Source of the DNA: an uncultured Collinsella sp.
GTDB lineage: Bacteria > Actinomycetota > Coriobacteriia > Coriobacteriales > Coriobacteriaceae
Direction of reading: 5' to 3'
DNA: 64,000 nt
NCBI GenBank assembly: GCA_934621295.1
Contig: CAKTVB010000002.1
Coordinates: 124,001 to 188,000, forward strand
Shown here: positions 41,798 to 50,704 of the stretch, one piece after another
Position numbering within the stretch: position 1 is the stretch's first letter
Layout: every line of letters starts with the position of its first letter
The notes under the pieces: generated by a model
The model's input: the letters and a program-made list of their open reading frames with translations, nothing else
Told to the model about the DNA's origin: nothing
The model's database searches: none
Program-made: the position numbers and the translations under genes

Positions 41798-41825
41798 TTG
41801 ACAAGCGTGTGGGGCAGTTTAGACT
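41798..41825 (+). promoter_or_regulatory. Promoter of the pyr operon
   Basis: A consensus TTGACA (41798-41803) and TAGACT (41820-41825) are 16 bases apart. Transcription would start near 41832, giving a leader of about 135 nt before pyrR. Confidence 0.75.
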
Positions 41826-41896
41826 GGATACGACCATTAAGCGCGTACGAGATGCTCGCATGGAGACAACCTCATTGAGTGTTCATCTGCCTTTCG

Positions 41897-41933
41897 AGAT
41901 GCCGTTCGCCTTGGTGGTCGGCATCTATTTTTT
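41897..41933 (+). terminator. Leader terminator (attenuator) of the pyr operon
   Basis: AGATGCCG (41897-41904) and CGGCATCT (41919-41926) pair and are followed by ATTTTTT. It sits between promoter and pyrR, the place of PyrR-controlled attenuators in other bacteria. A PyrR-binding loop like that of Bacillus is not obvious in 41832-41896. Confidence 0.75.
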
Positions 41934-41968
41934 ATGCGCCTAGCGCGCATGAATCGGGAAGGAGATCG

Positions 41969-42553
41969 ATGGAACAGTCTTCACCCAAAGCGATCATCAT
42001 GGACGAAGTCGCCGTCTCGCGTGCTATCAAACGCATCGCGCATGAGATCGTCGAGCGCAACGAGGGATGCGAAGATCTCGCACTCGTTGGCATCGTTACC
42101 CGTGGCGACCTGCTGGCAAAGGAGCTCGCGCGCCAGATCGAGGAGATCGAGGGCGTCAAGGTTCCCCTGGGAAGCCTCGACATCAGCTTCTATCGCGACG
42201 ATTACCTTACGCATTTCTCTCCTGAGATTCACGCGACTGACATCCCCTTTGATGTCAACGATAAGCGCATCGTGCTCGTCGACGACATCCTCTATACCGG
42301 TCGAACCATCCGCTCGGCTCTCGATGCGCTGATGGATTTGGGTCGCCCCTCTCGTATCGAGCTGGCCGTCCTCGTCGATCGTGGCCATCGCGAGCTGCCC
42401 ATCTCTCCGGATTTTGTTGGTAAGAACGTCCCCTCGTCCCATGAGGAGAACGTACGTCTGTATCTGAAGGGACCCGACTCGCACACGGCGGTCGAGATCT
42501 TCGATGTTAAGCCGGGCGACCGTGTCGGTTCAGCTCCGCTGGGAGGGGAGTAG
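41969..42553 (+). CDS. pyrR: Bifunctional pyr operon regulator PyrR / uracil phosphoribosyltransferase
   Basis: A 194-residue PRTase-fold protein that in other bacteria binds pyr mRNA in response to UMP and also salvages uracil. The PRPP-binding motif is IVLVDDILYTGRTIRSAL, and GIVTRGDLLAKELA and LDISFYRDD are typical. The ATG at 41969 follows GGAAGGAGA. It leads the pyrR-B-C-K-D-F operon and lies 35 bases after the leader terminator it may control. Confidence 0.93.
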   Translation: MEQSSPKAIIMDEVAVSRAIKRIAHEIVERNEGCEDLALVGIVTRGDLLAKELARQIEEIEGVKVPLGSLDISFYRDDYLTHFSPEIHATDIPFDVNDKRIVLVDDILYTGRTIRSALDALMDLGRPSRIELAVLVDRGHRELPISPDFVGKNVPSSHEENVRLYLKGPDSHTAVEIFDVKPGDRVGSAPLGGE

Positions 42554-42556
42554 CGA

Positions 42557-43501
42557 ATGTCCTTCAACCACAAACACCTCATCGACATCACTGAGTATTC
42601 CGATGTCGATATCATGACGATTCTCGAGACCGCGAAGGCGTTCTCGGCCGTTAACGAGCGCGCCATCAAGAAGGTTCCGACCCTTAAGGGCAAGACCATT
42701 GTCAATATGTTCAACGAGCCCTCTACGCGTACGCGCAGCTCCTTCGAGCTTGCCGAGAAGCGCCTTTCGGCAGACAGCCTGAACTTCGGCGGCTCCTCCA
42801 CTTCGACCGTCAAGGGCGAGAGCCTGATCGACACCGTCGAGACGCTCAACGCCTACAAGATCGATTGCATCGTCGTACGCGATAAGCATGCGGGCGCTCC
42901 TTACATCGTGAGCCAGAACACGCCTGCAAGTGTTATCTGCGCTGGCGACGGCAAGCATAACCATCCTACGCAGGCCCTGCTTGACCTCTATTCGATTTGG
43001 GAGCACAAGGGTAGCTTTGAGGGCCTGAAAGTCGGCCTGGTGGGCGACATCAGCCACTCCCGCGTCTGCGGCTCCCTGCTCCCCGCACTGAAGATCATGG
43101 GCTGCGAGACCTACGCAATCGCTCCTGGCACTCTGCTTCCGCCCGCGCCGGACGTTTTGGGTATCGATCACGTCTCTTCTTCTCTCGATGACGTGCTCCC
43201 CGAGCTCGATGTCGTCTATATGCTCCGCGTCCAGCAGGAGCGTCTCGAGGGCTCGCCGTTCCCCAGCATTCGCGAGTACCACAACCTGTTTGGTCTCACG
43301 CGCTATCGCGAGCCGCTGATGAAGCCCGATGCGATCGTTTGCCACCCCGGTCCTATCAATCGTGGCGTCGAGCTCGATTCCTATATGGCCGATAACCCGT
43401 CGCGCTCGGTGATTCTGGAGCAGGTCTACTCCGGTATCTGCGTGCGTATGGCTGCCCTGTACCTGCTGCTTGGAGGTTCCGATAATGGCCTTTCTGCTTA
43501 A
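42557..43501 (+). CDS. pyrB: Aspartate carbamoyltransferase, catalytic subunit
   Basis: A 314-residue enzyme joining carbamoyl phosphate and aspartate, the first committed step of pyrimidine synthesis. The carbamoyl phosphate loop is FNEPSTRTRSSFE and the conserved HPTQALLDLYS follows. No regulatory subunit gene (pyrI) is present. It starts three bases after pyrR and overlaps pyrC by 17 bases. Confidence 0.95.
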   Translation: MSFNHKHLIDITEYSDVDIMTILETAKAFSAVNERAIKKVPTLKGKTIVNMFNEPSTRTRSSFELAEKRLSADSLNFGGSSTSTVKGESLIDTVETLNAYKIDCIVVRDKHAGAPYIVSQNTPASVICAGDGKHNHPTQALLDLYSIWEHKGSFEGLKVGLVGDISHSRVCGSLLPALKIMGCETYAIAPGTLLPPAPDVLGIDHVSSSLDDVLPELDVVYMLRVQQERLEGSPFPSIREYHNLFGLTRYREPLMKPDAIVCHPGPINRGVELDSYMADNPSRSVILEQVYSGICVRMAALYLLLGGSDNGLSA

Positions 43502-44774
43502 ATCTGCTCACGTGGTCGACCCTGCCGCCGGCCTTGACGAAGTCTGCGACGTCCTAATTGAGGGCGACAAGATCGTTGCTGTCGCTTCCAGCCTTGATGC
43601 CGGGGATGCCACCGTCCTCGATATGTCGGGCAAGTATCTCGTTCCCGGTCTTGTCGATATGCATGTTCATCTTCGCGAGCCCGGCTATGAGCACAAAGAG
43701 GATATCGAGAGCGGTACCCGCGCTGCCGCCAAGGGTGGTTTCACCGGCGTGTGCTCCATGCCCAACACCGATCCCGTTGCCGATAACGGCTCTGTCATTG
43801 AGTTTGTGAAGTCGCGTGCTGCTGCCGTTGGTCATTGCCGCGTCTTCCCTTCGGGCGCATGCTCGCGCGGTCTCAAGGGCGAGGCCCTTTCCGAGATGGG
43901 CGATATGGTCGCTCGTGGCGCCGTTGCCTTTACCGATGACGGCCGCGGTGTCCAGGGCGCCGGCATGATGCGCCGTTGCATGGACTACGGCAAGATGTTC
44001 GGCAAGGTCTTCATGAGCCACTGCCAGGACGAGGATCTTGTGGGCGACGGCCAGATCAACGAGGGCGCCGTTTCCACGCGTCTGGGCCTGCTTGGGTGGC
44101 CGGCGCAGGGCGAGGAGCTTCAAATCGCTCGCGACATCGAGCTCGCTAAGCTCACCGGTGCCAAGCTGCACATTCAGCATATCTCCACCGCATATGGTCT
44201 TGAGCTTGTCCGCCGTGCCAAGGAAGAAGGCGTCGAGGTTACCTGCGAGGCGACCCCGCACCATATGTTCCTGACCGAGAATGATCTGGACGAGACCTAT
44301 AACACTGCTCTCAAGGTCAATCCTCCGCTGCGCACCCAGGCTGATGCCGAGGCGATTCGCCAAGGCGTCATTGACGGTACGGTCGACGCTATCGTGACCG
44401 ATCACGCTCCCCATGCCGCATGGGAGAAATCGCGTGAGTTTGAGCTCGCTCCCTTTGGCATGACTGGTCTGGAGACCTCGCTTGCCCTTGTCCTCACCAA
44501 CCTGGTGCGCACGGGTAAGATGGGCTACGATCGCCTGGTCGAGGCCATGAGCATCGCACCTCGCCGCATTCTGGGTCTGGAGCCCGTCTCCATCCGTCCC
44601 GGTTCTGTTGCCGATATCACCGTGTTCGACCCCGAGCTCACCTGGACCGTGGGCGAAGACGGCTTTGAGTCCAAGGCTACCAATTCCGGCTTTACCGGCG
44701 TTGAGCTTACCGGACGCGCTACCGACGTGTTTGTTGGCGGCAAGCAGACCCTCGCTAACGGCGCAGTCTGCTAA
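43485..44774 (+). CDS. pyrC: Dihydroorotase
   Basis: A 429-residue metal-dependent amidohydrolase that cyclises carbamoyl aspartate. DMHVHLREPG carries the first metal ligands, MPNTDPV the substrate loop, and IVTDHAPHA the catalytic Asp. The ATG at 43485 lies inside the end of pyrB after GGAGG. A terminator-like hairpin follows before pyrK. Confidence 0.95.
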   Translation: MAFLLKSAHVVDPAAGLDEVCDVLIEGDKIVAVASSLDAGDATVLDMSGKYLVPGLVDMHVHLREPGYEHKEDIESGTRAAAKGGFTGVCSMPNTDPVADNGSVIEFVKSRAAAVGHCRVFPSGACSRGLKGEALSEMGDMVARGAVAFTDDGRGVQGAGMMRRCMDYGKMFGKVFMSHCQDEDLVGDGQINEGAVSTRLGLLGWPAQGEELQIARDIELAKLTGAKLHIQHISTAYGLELVRRAKEEGVEVTCEATPHHMFLTENDLDETYNTALKVNPPLRTQADAEAIRQGVIDGTVDAIVTDHAPHAAWEKSREFELAPFGMTGLETSLALVLTNLVRTGKMGYDRLVEAMSIAPRRILGLEPVSIRPGSVADITVFDPELTWTVGEDGFESKATNSGFTGVELTGRATDVFVGGKQTLANGAVC

Positions 44775-44790
44775 GATTGCTTTCGTCACA

Positions 44791-44825
44791 TGGGCGGCGC
44801 CCCTGATGGGACGCCGCCCATTTTT
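44791..44825 (+). terminator. Terminator-like hairpin inside the pyr operon
   Basis: TGGGCGGCG (44791-44799) and CGCCGCCCA (44812-44820) form a perfect 9-bp stem followed by TTTTT, between pyrC and pyrK. It may lower expression of pyrKDF or act as a second attenuation point. Confidence 0.85.
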
Positions 44826-44863
44826 ATCCCTTTCCCTGCGTCTGTGAGAGGATTGGAGTGTCC

Positions 44864-45658
44864 ATGCCCACACCATCTCCTGCCCGAATCCATGACTTCG
44901 AGGTCGTTTCGAACGACAAGATTGCCGATGGCATCTACTCGATCGTCATTTCGGCTCCCAAGCTCGCTACAATGCTCGAGCCTGGTCAGTTCGTCAACAT
45001 CGCCGTTCCTGGCGTCTCGGCAAATCTGCTTCGCGTTCCGTTGAGCTACGCCAAGGCGGATTCCGAGGCCGGAACCGTTGAGATCTGGTATGCCGTTGTG
45101 GGGGAGGGCACGCGCAACCTTTCTCTTATGGAGCCCGGCTCGACCTCCAATCTCTTGGGGCCTGGCGGCCATGGCTGGCGCGTTCCCGAAGGTACGAGCC
45201 GCGCGTTGCTCGTTGCCGGAGGTATCGGCGTTCCGCCTATCCTGGGTGCCGCGACCATCCTTTCCCAGATGGGTGTCGCTTTTGACGTTTGCCTTGGTGC
45301 TGCTACTGCCGCCAAGATCGTGGGTGTCGATGAGCTTCGCGCGCTTGGTGCCGAGTCTGTGAGCGTCTCCACCGATGACGGTACGGCTGGCGCTTGCGGT
45401 TTTTGCACCGATCCCGCTGCGGCTCTTCTTTCCAAGGGCGGCTACGACTACGTTGCCTCTTGCGGTCCTGCCCCTATGATGAAGAAAGTTGCGCAGGCGG
45501 CTGCCGATGCCGGCGTTTATTGCGAGGTTTCCCTCGAACGTATGATGAGCTGCGGTTTCGGTGCCTGCAATACCTGTAATGTCGAAACGGTCGATGGCAT
45601 GAAGGGTGCTTGCATGTGCGGCCCCGTCTTCGATGCCTCCAAGGTGGTGGTCTTCTAA
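44864..45658 (+). CDS. pyrK: Dihydroorotate dehydrogenase electron-transfer subunit
   Basis: A 264-residue FAD and [2Fe-2S] protein that passes electrons from PyrD to NAD+. The ferredoxin-reductase fold has LRVPLSYA (FAD site) and LLVAGGIGVPPILGA (nucleotide site). The cluster cysteines are in MSCGFGACNTCNVE and ACMCGPVF. The ATG at 44864 is five bases after GGAG. pyrD follows without gap. Confidence 0.95.
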   Translation: MPTPSPARIHDFEVVSNDKIADGIYSIVISAPKLATMLEPGQFVNIAVPGVSANLLRVPLSYAKADSEAGTVEIWYAVVGEGTRNLSLMEPGSTSNLLGPGGHGWRVPEGTSRALLVAGGIGVPPILGAATILSQMGVAFDVCLGAATAAKIVGVDELRALGAESVSVSTDDGTAGACGFCTDPAAALLSKGGYDYVASCGPAPMMKKVAQAAADAGVYCEVSLERMMSCGFGACNTCNVETVDGMKGACMCGPVFDASKVVVF

Positions 45659-46579
45659 ATGAGCGTGAACATGGCCGTCGATTTCGGCGGCGTCAAGATG
45701 CAAAACCCCATTAACACCGCAGCCGGCACCTTCGGTTACGGCTGGCAGTTCCAGAATTTCTTTGATGTCTCCAAGCTTGGAGCCATCACCACCAAGGGCT
45801 GCGCTGCCGAGCCTTGGCCCGGCAACCCCGCCCCTCGTATGGCGGAGGTCCGTGGCGGCATGATTAACTCTGTCGGTCTGCAAAACCCCGGCGTTCGCGT
45901 GTTTGCCGAGGAGTCCGGTCCCTGGCTCGACCAGCTGAGCAAGGATGGCTGCCAGGTTATCTGCCAGGTATGCGGTCACTCCACTCCCGAGTACGTTCGC
46001 GCGCTCGAGCTCTTTGATGAGCTGTGCCCTTGGGCTGCGGGCTTTGAGATCAACGTTAGCTGCCCTAACATCGCCGCCGGTGGTGCCGCTTGTGGCTCCA
46101 CTCCCGAGGGCGCGAGCGAAGTCATGCGCGCCTGCCGTAAGGTTACCGACCGTCCTCTCTTCGTCAAAATGGCTCCTGCTAACGTTGTTGAAGTGGCGCG
46201 CGCTCTCGAGGCAGAGGGTGCCGATGGCCTTTCCATCATCAACTCCATTCAGGGTATGGCTATCGACGTCAACACTCGTAGGTCCAGGGTCGCAAAGCCC
46301 AAGGGAGGCCTTTCGGGTCCGCTGTGCCATCCCATCGCCGTTCGCATGGTGTGGGAGGTTGCCCAGGCGGTCGACCTACCCATCAACGGTGTTGGCGGTG
46401 TTATGACCGGTGAGGATGCCGCTGAGTTCATCCTTGCGGGCGCTACCTGCGTTTCCGTTGGTATGGCGAACTTCGTCGATCCTACGGCCTCCCTGCGCAT
46501 CGCAGGCGAGCTCGAGCAGTGGGCGGAGTCTCAGGGTGTATCCGATATCAACGAGCTGGTGGGTGCATTCGAATGCTAG
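45659..46579 (+). CDS. pyrD: Dihydroorotate dehydrogenase, class 1B catalytic subunit
   Basis: A 306-residue FMN enzyme that oxidises dihydroorotate. NPINTAAGTFGYG is the FMN-binding start, INVSCPN holds the catalytic Cys of class 1 enzymes, and GVGGVMTGEDAAEFILAGA binds phosphate. Presence of pyrK makes it the NAD-linked 1B type. It overlaps pyrF by seven bases. Confidence 0.95.
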   Translation: MSVNMAVDFGGVKMQNPINTAAGTFGYGWQFQNFFDVSKLGAITTKGCAAEPWPGNPAPRMAEVRGGMINSVGLQNPGVRVFAEESGPWLDQLSKDGCQVICQVCGHSTPEYVRALELFDELCPWAAGFEINVSCPNIAAGGAACGSTPEGASEVMRACRKVTDRPLFVKMAPANVVEVARALEAEGADGLSIINSIQGMAIDVNTRRSRVAKPKGGLSGPLCHPIAVRMVWEVAQAVDLPINGVGGVMTGEDAAEFILAGATCVSVGMANFVDPTASLRIAGELEQWAESQGVSDINELVGAFEC

Positions 46580-47298
46580 ATGCAGACGCACGCGACCGCG
46601 TGATTATCGCCCTCGATTGCGACCGCGATCGGGCATTGGAGCTTGGGCATGCGCTTGCCGGTAAGGCCTCTTGGATCAAGATTGGCATGACTCTGTATTA
46701 CGCCGAGGGTCCTGCTATCGTCGAGGAGTTCAAGGCTCTTGGGTTCAAGGTCTTTTTGGACCTGAAGTTTTATGACATTCCGCATCAGGTCGAGGGCGCC
46801 GCTCGCTCTGCCTCCCTTGCTGGCGCGGACCTGCTCTCCGTTCATGGTTCCGGTGCCTCTGCTATGCTCCGCGCCTGTCGTGAGGGTGCCGAGCAGGCTG
46901 CGACCGTACGCGGTGACCGCCCGCGCTTGGTTGCCATCACCGTTCTTACGAGCATGAATCAGGATTCTCTGACCGAGATCGGTGTTGATCATCCTGTGGC
47001 CGAGCAAGCGGATCGTCTTGCGCGTCTGGCGCAGGGTTCCGGCATCGATGGCGTCGTGTGCTCGCCGCGTGAGGCTGCGCATATGCGCGAGCTTCTTGGA
47101 CCCGATGCGCTTGTCGTCACTCCGGGCGTGCGCCCTGCGGGTGCCGACCTAGGTGATCAGAGTCGTGTTGCCACGCCGTCTGACGCGATTAACGCGGGCG
47201 CTAGCCATATTGTTGTCGGCAGGCCCATTACTGCAGCTCCCGACCCCCTTGTCGCCTATGAGGCCATTGTTTCCGAGCTGGTTGAGAAGGTCGAGTAA
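46573..47298 (+). CDS. pyrF: Orotidine-5'-phosphate decarboxylase
   Basis: A 241-residue TIM-barrel enzyme that makes UMP from OMP. The catalytic FLDLKFYDIPHQV motif is intact, and VVTPGVRP and IVVGRPIT bind the phosphate. The ATG overlaps the pyrD stop. It closes the operon; pyrE, carA and carB must be elsewhere. Confidence 0.95.
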   Translation: MLDADARDRVIIALDCDRDRALELGHALAGKASWIKIGMTLYYAEGPAIVEEFKALGFKVFLDLKFYDIPHQVEGAARSASLAGADLLSVHGSGASAMLRACREGAEQAATVRGDRPRLVAITVLTSMNQDSLTEIGVDHPVAEQADRLARLAQGSGIDGVVCSPREAAHMRELLGPDALVVTPGVRPAGADLGDQSRVATPSDAINAGASHIVVGRPITAAPDPLVAYEAIVSELVEKVE

Positions 47299-47312
47299 CG
47301 CTTAAGGTAATA

Positions 47313-47407
47313 CGGGGCATTAAATATGCAGGCAGTGCGCGTGCATTCTATGGAATAACGTCCATAAGCTGCATGTTTTTATTTGCCTGCTTGTGCTTTA
47401 TGCCCCG
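47313..47407 (+). other. Nested inverted repeats between pyrF and mihF
   Basis: Three helices nest: CGGGGCAT (47313-47320) with ATGCCCCG (47400-47407), GCAGGCA (47328-47334) with TGCCTGC (47384-47390), and TATGGA (47349-47354) with TCCATA (47361-47366). Behind it CCTGCAAAA/TTTTGCAGG (47427-47447 region) forms another hairpin. There is no clear T-run after the outer arm. It may be a structured RNA, a processed 3' end of the pyr transcript, or a protein-binding site. The rest of 47299-47505 holds only the mihF ribosome-binding site. Confidence 0.5.
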
Positions 47408-47505
47408 TTCGTCTAAAGTATGTTCCTGCAAAAGCCGTTTTTGCAGGCATTTTCCCTGCAAAACGCTACTATCGTTCATAAAACCAATCCTATTTGGAGG
47501 TTCGA

Positions 47506-47814
47506 ATGCCGCTCCCTCAGCTCACTGATGAACAGCGCAAGGCCGCTCTCGAGAAGGCTGCTGCTGCCCGCCACGCGCGTGCAGAGCTTCGTGAGAAGAT
47601 CAAGAAGGGTGACGTCTCCCTCGAGTCCGTTCTCAACTCCGATGATCCCATCGCTTCCCGCATGAAGGTTTCCACCCTCATCGAGTCCCTTCCCGGCTAT
47701 GGTAAGGCTAAGGCCGCTAAGATCATGGAGGAGCTTGGCATTTCCGCCACTCGTCGTGTCCAGGGCCTCGGCGTTCGTCAGCGCGAGCAGCTGCTTGAGC
47801 AGCTCACCAAGTAA
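47506..47814 (+). CDS. mihF: Integration host factor, actinobacterial type
   Basis: A 102-residue nucleoid-associated DNA-binding protein. The N-terminal basic helix (EQRKAALEKAAAARHARAEL) and the H2TH-like core with LIESLPGYGKAKAAKIMEELG and RVQGLG match mycobacterial mIHF. It stands before gmk and rpoZ as in many Actinomycetota, which supports the taxonomic assignment. GGAGG lies seven bases before the ATG. Confidence 0.92.
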   Translation: MPLPQLTDEQRKAALEKAAAARHARAELREKIKKGDVSLESVLNSDDPIASRMKVSTLIESLPGYGKAKAAKIMEELGISATRRVQGLGVRQREQLLEQLTK

Positions 47815-48384
47815 GTGAGTACTTTTACGCCCAAGCTTTTTGTGATTTCCGGACCGTCAGGTGCAGGAAAGGGAACGTTGGTTGCGCGCGTGCGTGACCT
47901 TCACCCTAACCTGGGCCTGACGGTTTCCGCTACCACAAGAGAGCCTCGTCCCGGCGAGGTCGATGGGGTTAACTATCACTTCTTATCCGAGGAAGACTTT
48001 CGCCATCGCATCGATGCCGACGAGTTTGTCGAATGGGCAAATGTTCATGGGCATATGTACGGCACTCCTGCATCGGAGGTCAAAAAGAATCTCGATGCAG
48101 GAAATTCCCTCATTATCGAGATTGATGTTCAGGGAGCCTTTCAGGTCAAGGAGCGTTTCCCCGAAGCTGTCTTGATCTTCATCATGCCCCCATCTCTTGA
48201 GGTCTTGGCCGAGCGCTTGCGCAATCGCGGTACCGAGACGGAAGAATCCCTCTCGCTTCGTCTTGCCAACGCTAGCCACGAGATTGAACTGAGCGACCGC
48301 TACGATGATGTTGTGGTCAACGACGATTTGGACGATGCGACAGCCGAGTTGCTGAATGTCATCCAACAGCACGAAAGGAATTGA
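47815..48384 (+). CDS. gmk: Guanylate kinase
   Basis: A 189-residue enzyme phosphorylating GMP to GDP. The P-loop is ISGPSGAGKGTL, followed by SATTREPRPGEVDGVNYHF and IDVQGA. It starts with GTG directly after the mihF stop without a clear own ribosome-binding site, which suggests translational coupling. Confidence 0.95.
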   Translation: MSTFTPKLFVISGPSGAGKGTLVARVRDLHPNLGLTVSATTREPRPGEVDGVNYHFLSEEDFRHRIDADEFVEWANVHGHMYGTPASEVKKNLDAGNSLIIEIDVQGAFQVKERFPEAVLIFIMPPSLEVLAERLRNRGTETEESLSLRLANASHEIELSDRYDDVVVNDDLDDATAELLNVIQQHERN

Positions 48385-48391
48385 GGCCATC

Positions 48392-48670
48392 ATGTCTGTT
48401 GTTAAGCCTCGTATTGACGATCTGCTTGAGAAGACCGACGAGAACCGCTTCCTGCTCGCCGCTCTCGCTTCCAAGCGCGCATGCGATATCAATAGCATGC
48501 TGCGCGGCCAGCACAATCGTGTGCTTGCTGTTCAGGATGTCGACGATATTACTATCGCCATGTCCGGCAAGGACACCATTTCCATGGCCATGGAAGAGAT
48601 CGAAAACGGTAACATCTCCTACGATCATGACCGTTTCGAAACCGCTATGGGCCATAAGGTTTCGGAGTAG
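48392..48670 (+). CDS. rpoZ: RNA polymerase omega subunit
   Basis: A 92-residue polymerase assembly subunit. RIDDLLEKTDENRFLLAALASKRA contains the conserved helix that clamps the beta' subunit (read from RIDDLL to SKRA). The ATG at 48392 follows GAGG. It lies seven bases behind gmk, a usual partner. Confidence 0.92.
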   Translation: MSVVKPRIDDLLEKTDENRFLLAALASKRACDINSMLRGQHNRVLAVQDVDDITIAMSGKDTISMAMEEIENGNISYDHDRFETAMGHKVSE

Positions 48671-48673
48671 CCG

Positions 48674-49912
48674 ATGGCAAGTCGCGTATGTCTGGTGCAC
48701 TATCACGAGATAGGGCTTAAAGGCAAGAATCGCGCCCATTTCGAACGCATCCTCATGGATAACCTGAAGGCGGCCTTGGCCGCCTTTTCAGTCTCGACCA
48801 TTGTTCGAATCTCTGGGCATATTCTCGTCACGTTTTCTGAGACGGGTCAGGCAGAAGAGGCATTTGACCATATGCTTCGCGTTCCTGGCGTCGCCCGTGT
48901 TTCGCTGGCGTTCCATACCAACCGTGAGCCAGCGGAGTACTGCGATGCGGCTGTTAGGGCCCTTCGTGAGTTTGGTGAGTTTCGGACGTTCAAGGTTGCG
49001 GCCAGGCGTTCCAACACGGATTACCCTCTGACCTCTATCGACCTCAATCGCCAGGTGGGTGAGGTTCTTTGCGAGGCTTTTCCCGATAAAAAGGTGCAGA
49101 TGCATGATCCCGATGCTACGGTTCATGTGCTTGTGGTGCAGGGAAGCGTCTACGTGTATGCCAAGAGCGAGCGAGGCTGCGGCGGTCTTCCTCAGGGGAG
49201 CGCCGGTAAGGTTGTCACGCTCCTTTCCTCTGGTATCGATTCTCCTGTTTCTACGTGGATGCTTGCGCGTCGCGGTGCCGTGCCGGTGCCCGTTCATTTC
49301 TCCGGTCGTCCTCAGACCGCCGATACTAGTGAGTACCTGGTGCAGGACATTGTCCGCGCACTTGGTCCCGAGGTTCAGATCGGTCGTGTATACGTTGTTC
49401 CGTTTGGTGACTGCCAGCGCGAGATTTCGATTGCCTGTCCTAATGCCCTGCGTGTGATCATGTATCGCCGCATTATGTATTCGGTGGCGGAGTGCATCGC
49501 TCAGATTGAGGGTGCGAAGGCAATCGTTACCGGTGAGTCTTTAGGTCAGGTCGCTTCGCAGACCCTCGAGAACATCATGGCCGTTAATGAGGTCGTCGAT
49601 CTCCCCGTTTTCCGTCCACTGATCGGTTCCGACAAACAAGAGATCATCGAGCGTGCCAAATCCATAGGTACGTTTGATATTTCCACGCAGACAGCTCCGG
49701 ATTGCTGCACGCTCTTTATGCCCAAGCGCCCCGAGACACATGCCCGCCTGGATGCCGTCCATGAAGCGTGGGAGCTGTTTGACCATGAGGCGATGATTGA
49801 GTATCTGGTTAAAAATGTCGAATATATCGACTTCAAGACCTCATGCTATCGTCGTCCCAAGGAGCTTTCACAGATTCACAACAGTCTTGCCCCTGCTGAG
49901 CAGGCCTGTTAG
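48674..49912 (+). CDS. thiI: tRNA 4-thiouridine synthase
   Basis: A 412-residue enzyme that puts sulfur on U8 of tRNAs and may serve thiazole synthesis. HYHEIGLKGKNRAHFE opens the ferredoxin-like/THUMP part, and the PP-loop SSGIDSPVSTWMLARRG lies near residue 187. The C-terminal rhodanese domain of E. coli ThiI is absent, as in most Gram-positive forms. It starts three bases after rpoZ. Confidence 0.93.
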   Translation: MASRVCLVHYHEIGLKGKNRAHFERILMDNLKAALAAFSVSTIVRISGHILVTFSETGQAEEAFDHMLRVPGVARVSLAFHTNREPAEYCDAAVRALREFGEFRTFKVAARRSNTDYPLTSIDLNRQVGEVLCEAFPDKKVQMHDPDATVHVLVVQGSVYVYAKSERGCGGLPQGSAGKVVTLLSSGIDSPVSTWMLARRGAVPVPVHFSGRPQTADTSEYLVQDIVRALGPEVQIGRVYVVPFGDCQREISIACPNALRVIMYRRIMYSVAECIAQIEGAKAIVTGESLGQVASQTLENIMAVNEVVDLPVFRPLIGSDKQEIIERAKSIGTFDISTQTAPDCCTLFMPKRPETHARLDAVHEAWELFDHEAMIEYLVKNVEYIDFKTSCYRRPKELSQIHNSLAPAEQAC

Positions 49913-50014
49913 ATTTCGTTGAGGTTCTTGTAAGGTTGCTCTTCGGCATTTGATGTTGCTCATCCCCCTTCTCTCTTCCTTTGTAAACATGGATAGGGAG
50001 GAGGGGGATGTTTC

Positions 50015-50704
50015 TTGGCTCAATATGCTCATGACAAGGCTTTGTTCAAGAGGACAATCGCGCTTGTTCGACAAAAGCCGCGCTATCTTTTGCTTGCGCT
50101 GCTTGTCTTGCTGGGTTTTCTCGTTGCGCTGTTTTGCGGGACCACTGCCGCTCGCGGAGATCGCGATGCTTTGATTGAGCGCTCGAGCGATGAGGCGGTG
50201 TCTTCGCCATCCGCCGTGTCAAAAGCGTCCCCCTCTTCGGATGCTCCTTCGGAGAGTGCCGTCCTTATTGTTGATGTGTCAGGCGCCGTCTTGAATCCCG
50301 GGGTGTATGAGCTCAAAGAGGGTGCTCGGGTTGATGATGCCATTCAGGCGGCGGGAGGATTGTCAGAGGATGCCGACATCTCTGCACTCAATCGCGCATC
50401 GCTTTTATCCGATGGCATGAAAATAACGGTCCCTCATCAAGGTGAGGTAGCTCAGGGTAGCTCTTCTGCTGCTGGGAGTGCGCAGGTTTCCTCGGGTGCA
50501 CCTACGGCAAAATCGCTGATCAATATTAATACGGCCTCATCAGAAGAGCTGCAATCGCTGAGTGGGGTTGGTCCCTCGACAGCCGAGGCGATTATCGCCG
50601 ACCGCGAGGAAAACGGCCTTTTTGCTTCAACAGAAGATTTGATGCGCGTCTCGGGCATTGGCGAAAAGAAGTTTGCCAAGATCAAGGATTCCATATGCGT
50701 GTGA
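50015..50704 (+). CDS. comEA: Competence protein ComEA, DNA-binding receptor
   Basis: A 229-residue membrane-anchored protein. One transmembrane helix (about 25-43) is followed by a Ser/Ala-rich stretch, an SLBB domain (IVDVSGAVLNPGVYELKEGARV) read as VSGAV-NPGVY, and a C-terminal helix-hairpin-helix pair (NINTASSEELQSLSGVGPST, VSGIGEKKFAKI) that binds DNA during uptake. The TTG start follows GGAGGAGGGGG. It overlaps comEC by ten bases. Confidence 0.92.
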   Translation: MAQYAHDKALFKRTIALVRQKPRYLLLALLVLLGFLVALFCGTTAARGDRDALIERSSDEAVSSPSAVSKASPSSDAPSESAVLIVDVSGAVLNPGVYELKEGARVDDAIQAAGGLSEDADISALNRASLLSDGMKITVPHQGEVAQGSSSAAGSAQVSSGAPTAKSLININTASSEELQSLSGVGPSTAEAIIADREENGLFASTEDLMRVSGIGEKKFAKIKDSICV

